From: a bacterium
GTDB lineage: Bacteria; Vulcanimicrobiota; Vulcanimicrobiia; Vulcanimicrobiales; Vulcanimicrobiaceae
DNA length: 16,147 nucleotides
NCBI GenBank assembly: GCA_021807645.1
Contig: JAKBCP010000002.1
Coordinates: forward strand, 1 to 16,147
Direction: 5' to 3'
The notes beneath the pieces are model-generated. The model had not been told where the DNA came from, ran no database searches, and saw only the letters and a list, made by a program, of their open reading frames with translations. Shown here piece after piece: positions 15,870 to 16,147 of this stretch; position 1 is the stretch's first letter; each line of letters begins with the position of its first letter. Made by a program: the position numbers and the translations under genes.

Positions 15870-16147
15870 TTAGAGAGCGGGCACGGGCTGGGCAAAGAGC
15901 GAGGCCTTGAATTTTTCGTTTACTTGAAGGCTGACGAGCGAGTAATTCATTTGAAACTCTTCATCGTAGAGTTGCACGGTCATTTTCATTGGGAAAAGCA
16001 CGCTATCGGTCGGTTTCCAATCACTTGGAATCACGACCATTTTGAAGGGGTCGCTCCCGATTTGAAGCTTGTCGGGGAGGAATGTCTTCTCGTTCACGTA
16101 GGCAAGGATCGGCTCGCCCCCCTGCGGTTGCAGGGTAAGTTCGTATT
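15870..16147 (-). CDS. Probable LolA-like envelope protein, C-terminal fragment (partial at window edge)
   Basis: The reading frame enters from the right edge (first full codon 16143-16145) and ends with TAA at 15870-15872, giving 91 visible residues. The sequence alternates short beta strands: YELTLQPQGG, then VNEKTFLPDKLQIGSDP, FPMKMTVQLYD, QMNYSLVSLQVN and a final ASLFAQPVP. The ending, where a strand of the form x-V-x-V-N-x-x-x-x-x-S-L-F-x-x-P closes the fold, resembles LolA/LolB-type or related outer-membrane lipoprotein-sorting proteins. The assignment is by pattern only, and the signal peptide lies outside the window. Its stop overlaps a possible ATG of the downstream secreted protein by one base (TAATG), so the two are likely co-expressed. 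A GTG at 16095-16097 lies within the frame but is unlikely to be the true start. Confidence 0.6.
   Translation of the reverse strand, partial: YELTLQPQGGEPILAYVNEKTFLPDKLQIGSDPFKMVVIPSDWKPTDSVLFPMKMTVQLYDEEFQMNYSLVSLQVNEKFKASLFAQPVPAL

Overview
The window is a GC-rich (about 60%) bacterial chromosomal segment packed with genes. Every gap between genes is under about 100 bases, and many neighbouring genes overlap by 1 to 12 bases. I see no RNA gene, CRISPR array, insertion sequence or phage gene. The efflux adaptor, signal peptide, LolA-like fold and P-type ATPase fit a free-living, probably two-membraned bacterium. The mix of genes and the extreme density of the word CGATCG remind me of uncultivated GC-rich lineages such as Eremiobacterota/Vulcanimicrobiota, but this placement is a guess and no marker gene proves it.

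Layout from left to right. (1) Bases 1-143, plus strand: the last 46 codons of proC (pyrroline-5-carboxylate reductase). (2) Bases 190-2414, minus strand: a two-gene operon of an MFS transporter followed by a zinc alcohol dehydrogenase, joined by an ATGA overlap. (3) Bases 2462-5908, plus strand: an 1148-residue protein that joins a RecB/Cas4-like nuclease with four iron-sulfur cysteines, a DEDD exonuclease and a UPF1/DNA2-like SF1 helicase. (4) Bases 5976-6491, plus strand: a small protein that looks like only the C-terminal half of the ATP-grasp domain of ADP-forming acyl-CoA synthetases. (5) Bases 6480-10062, minus strand: a two-gene unit of an AI-2E-type membrane protein and a P2-like cation-transporting P-type ATPase. 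(6) Bases 10156-14557, plus strand: an overlapping three-gene operon for a MacAB/DevBCA-like tripartite efflux pump (ATPase, two-module FtsX permease, HlyD-type adaptor), with no outer-membrane partner in the window. (7) Bases 14554-16147, minus strand: a secreted protein with two carboxypeptidase-regulatory-like domains, preceded by the C-terminus of a probable LolA-like envelope protein.

The region is mostly transport and envelope functions with one large DNA-processing enzyme. I found no clear new defence or mobile system. The items most worth a second look are the orphan half ATP-grasp protein beside the nuclease-helicase, the EEAG (not DEAG) Walker B of that helicase, a recurring -10-like hexamer six bases before several start codons that suggests leaderless transcripts, and the more than tenfold excess of CGATCG.
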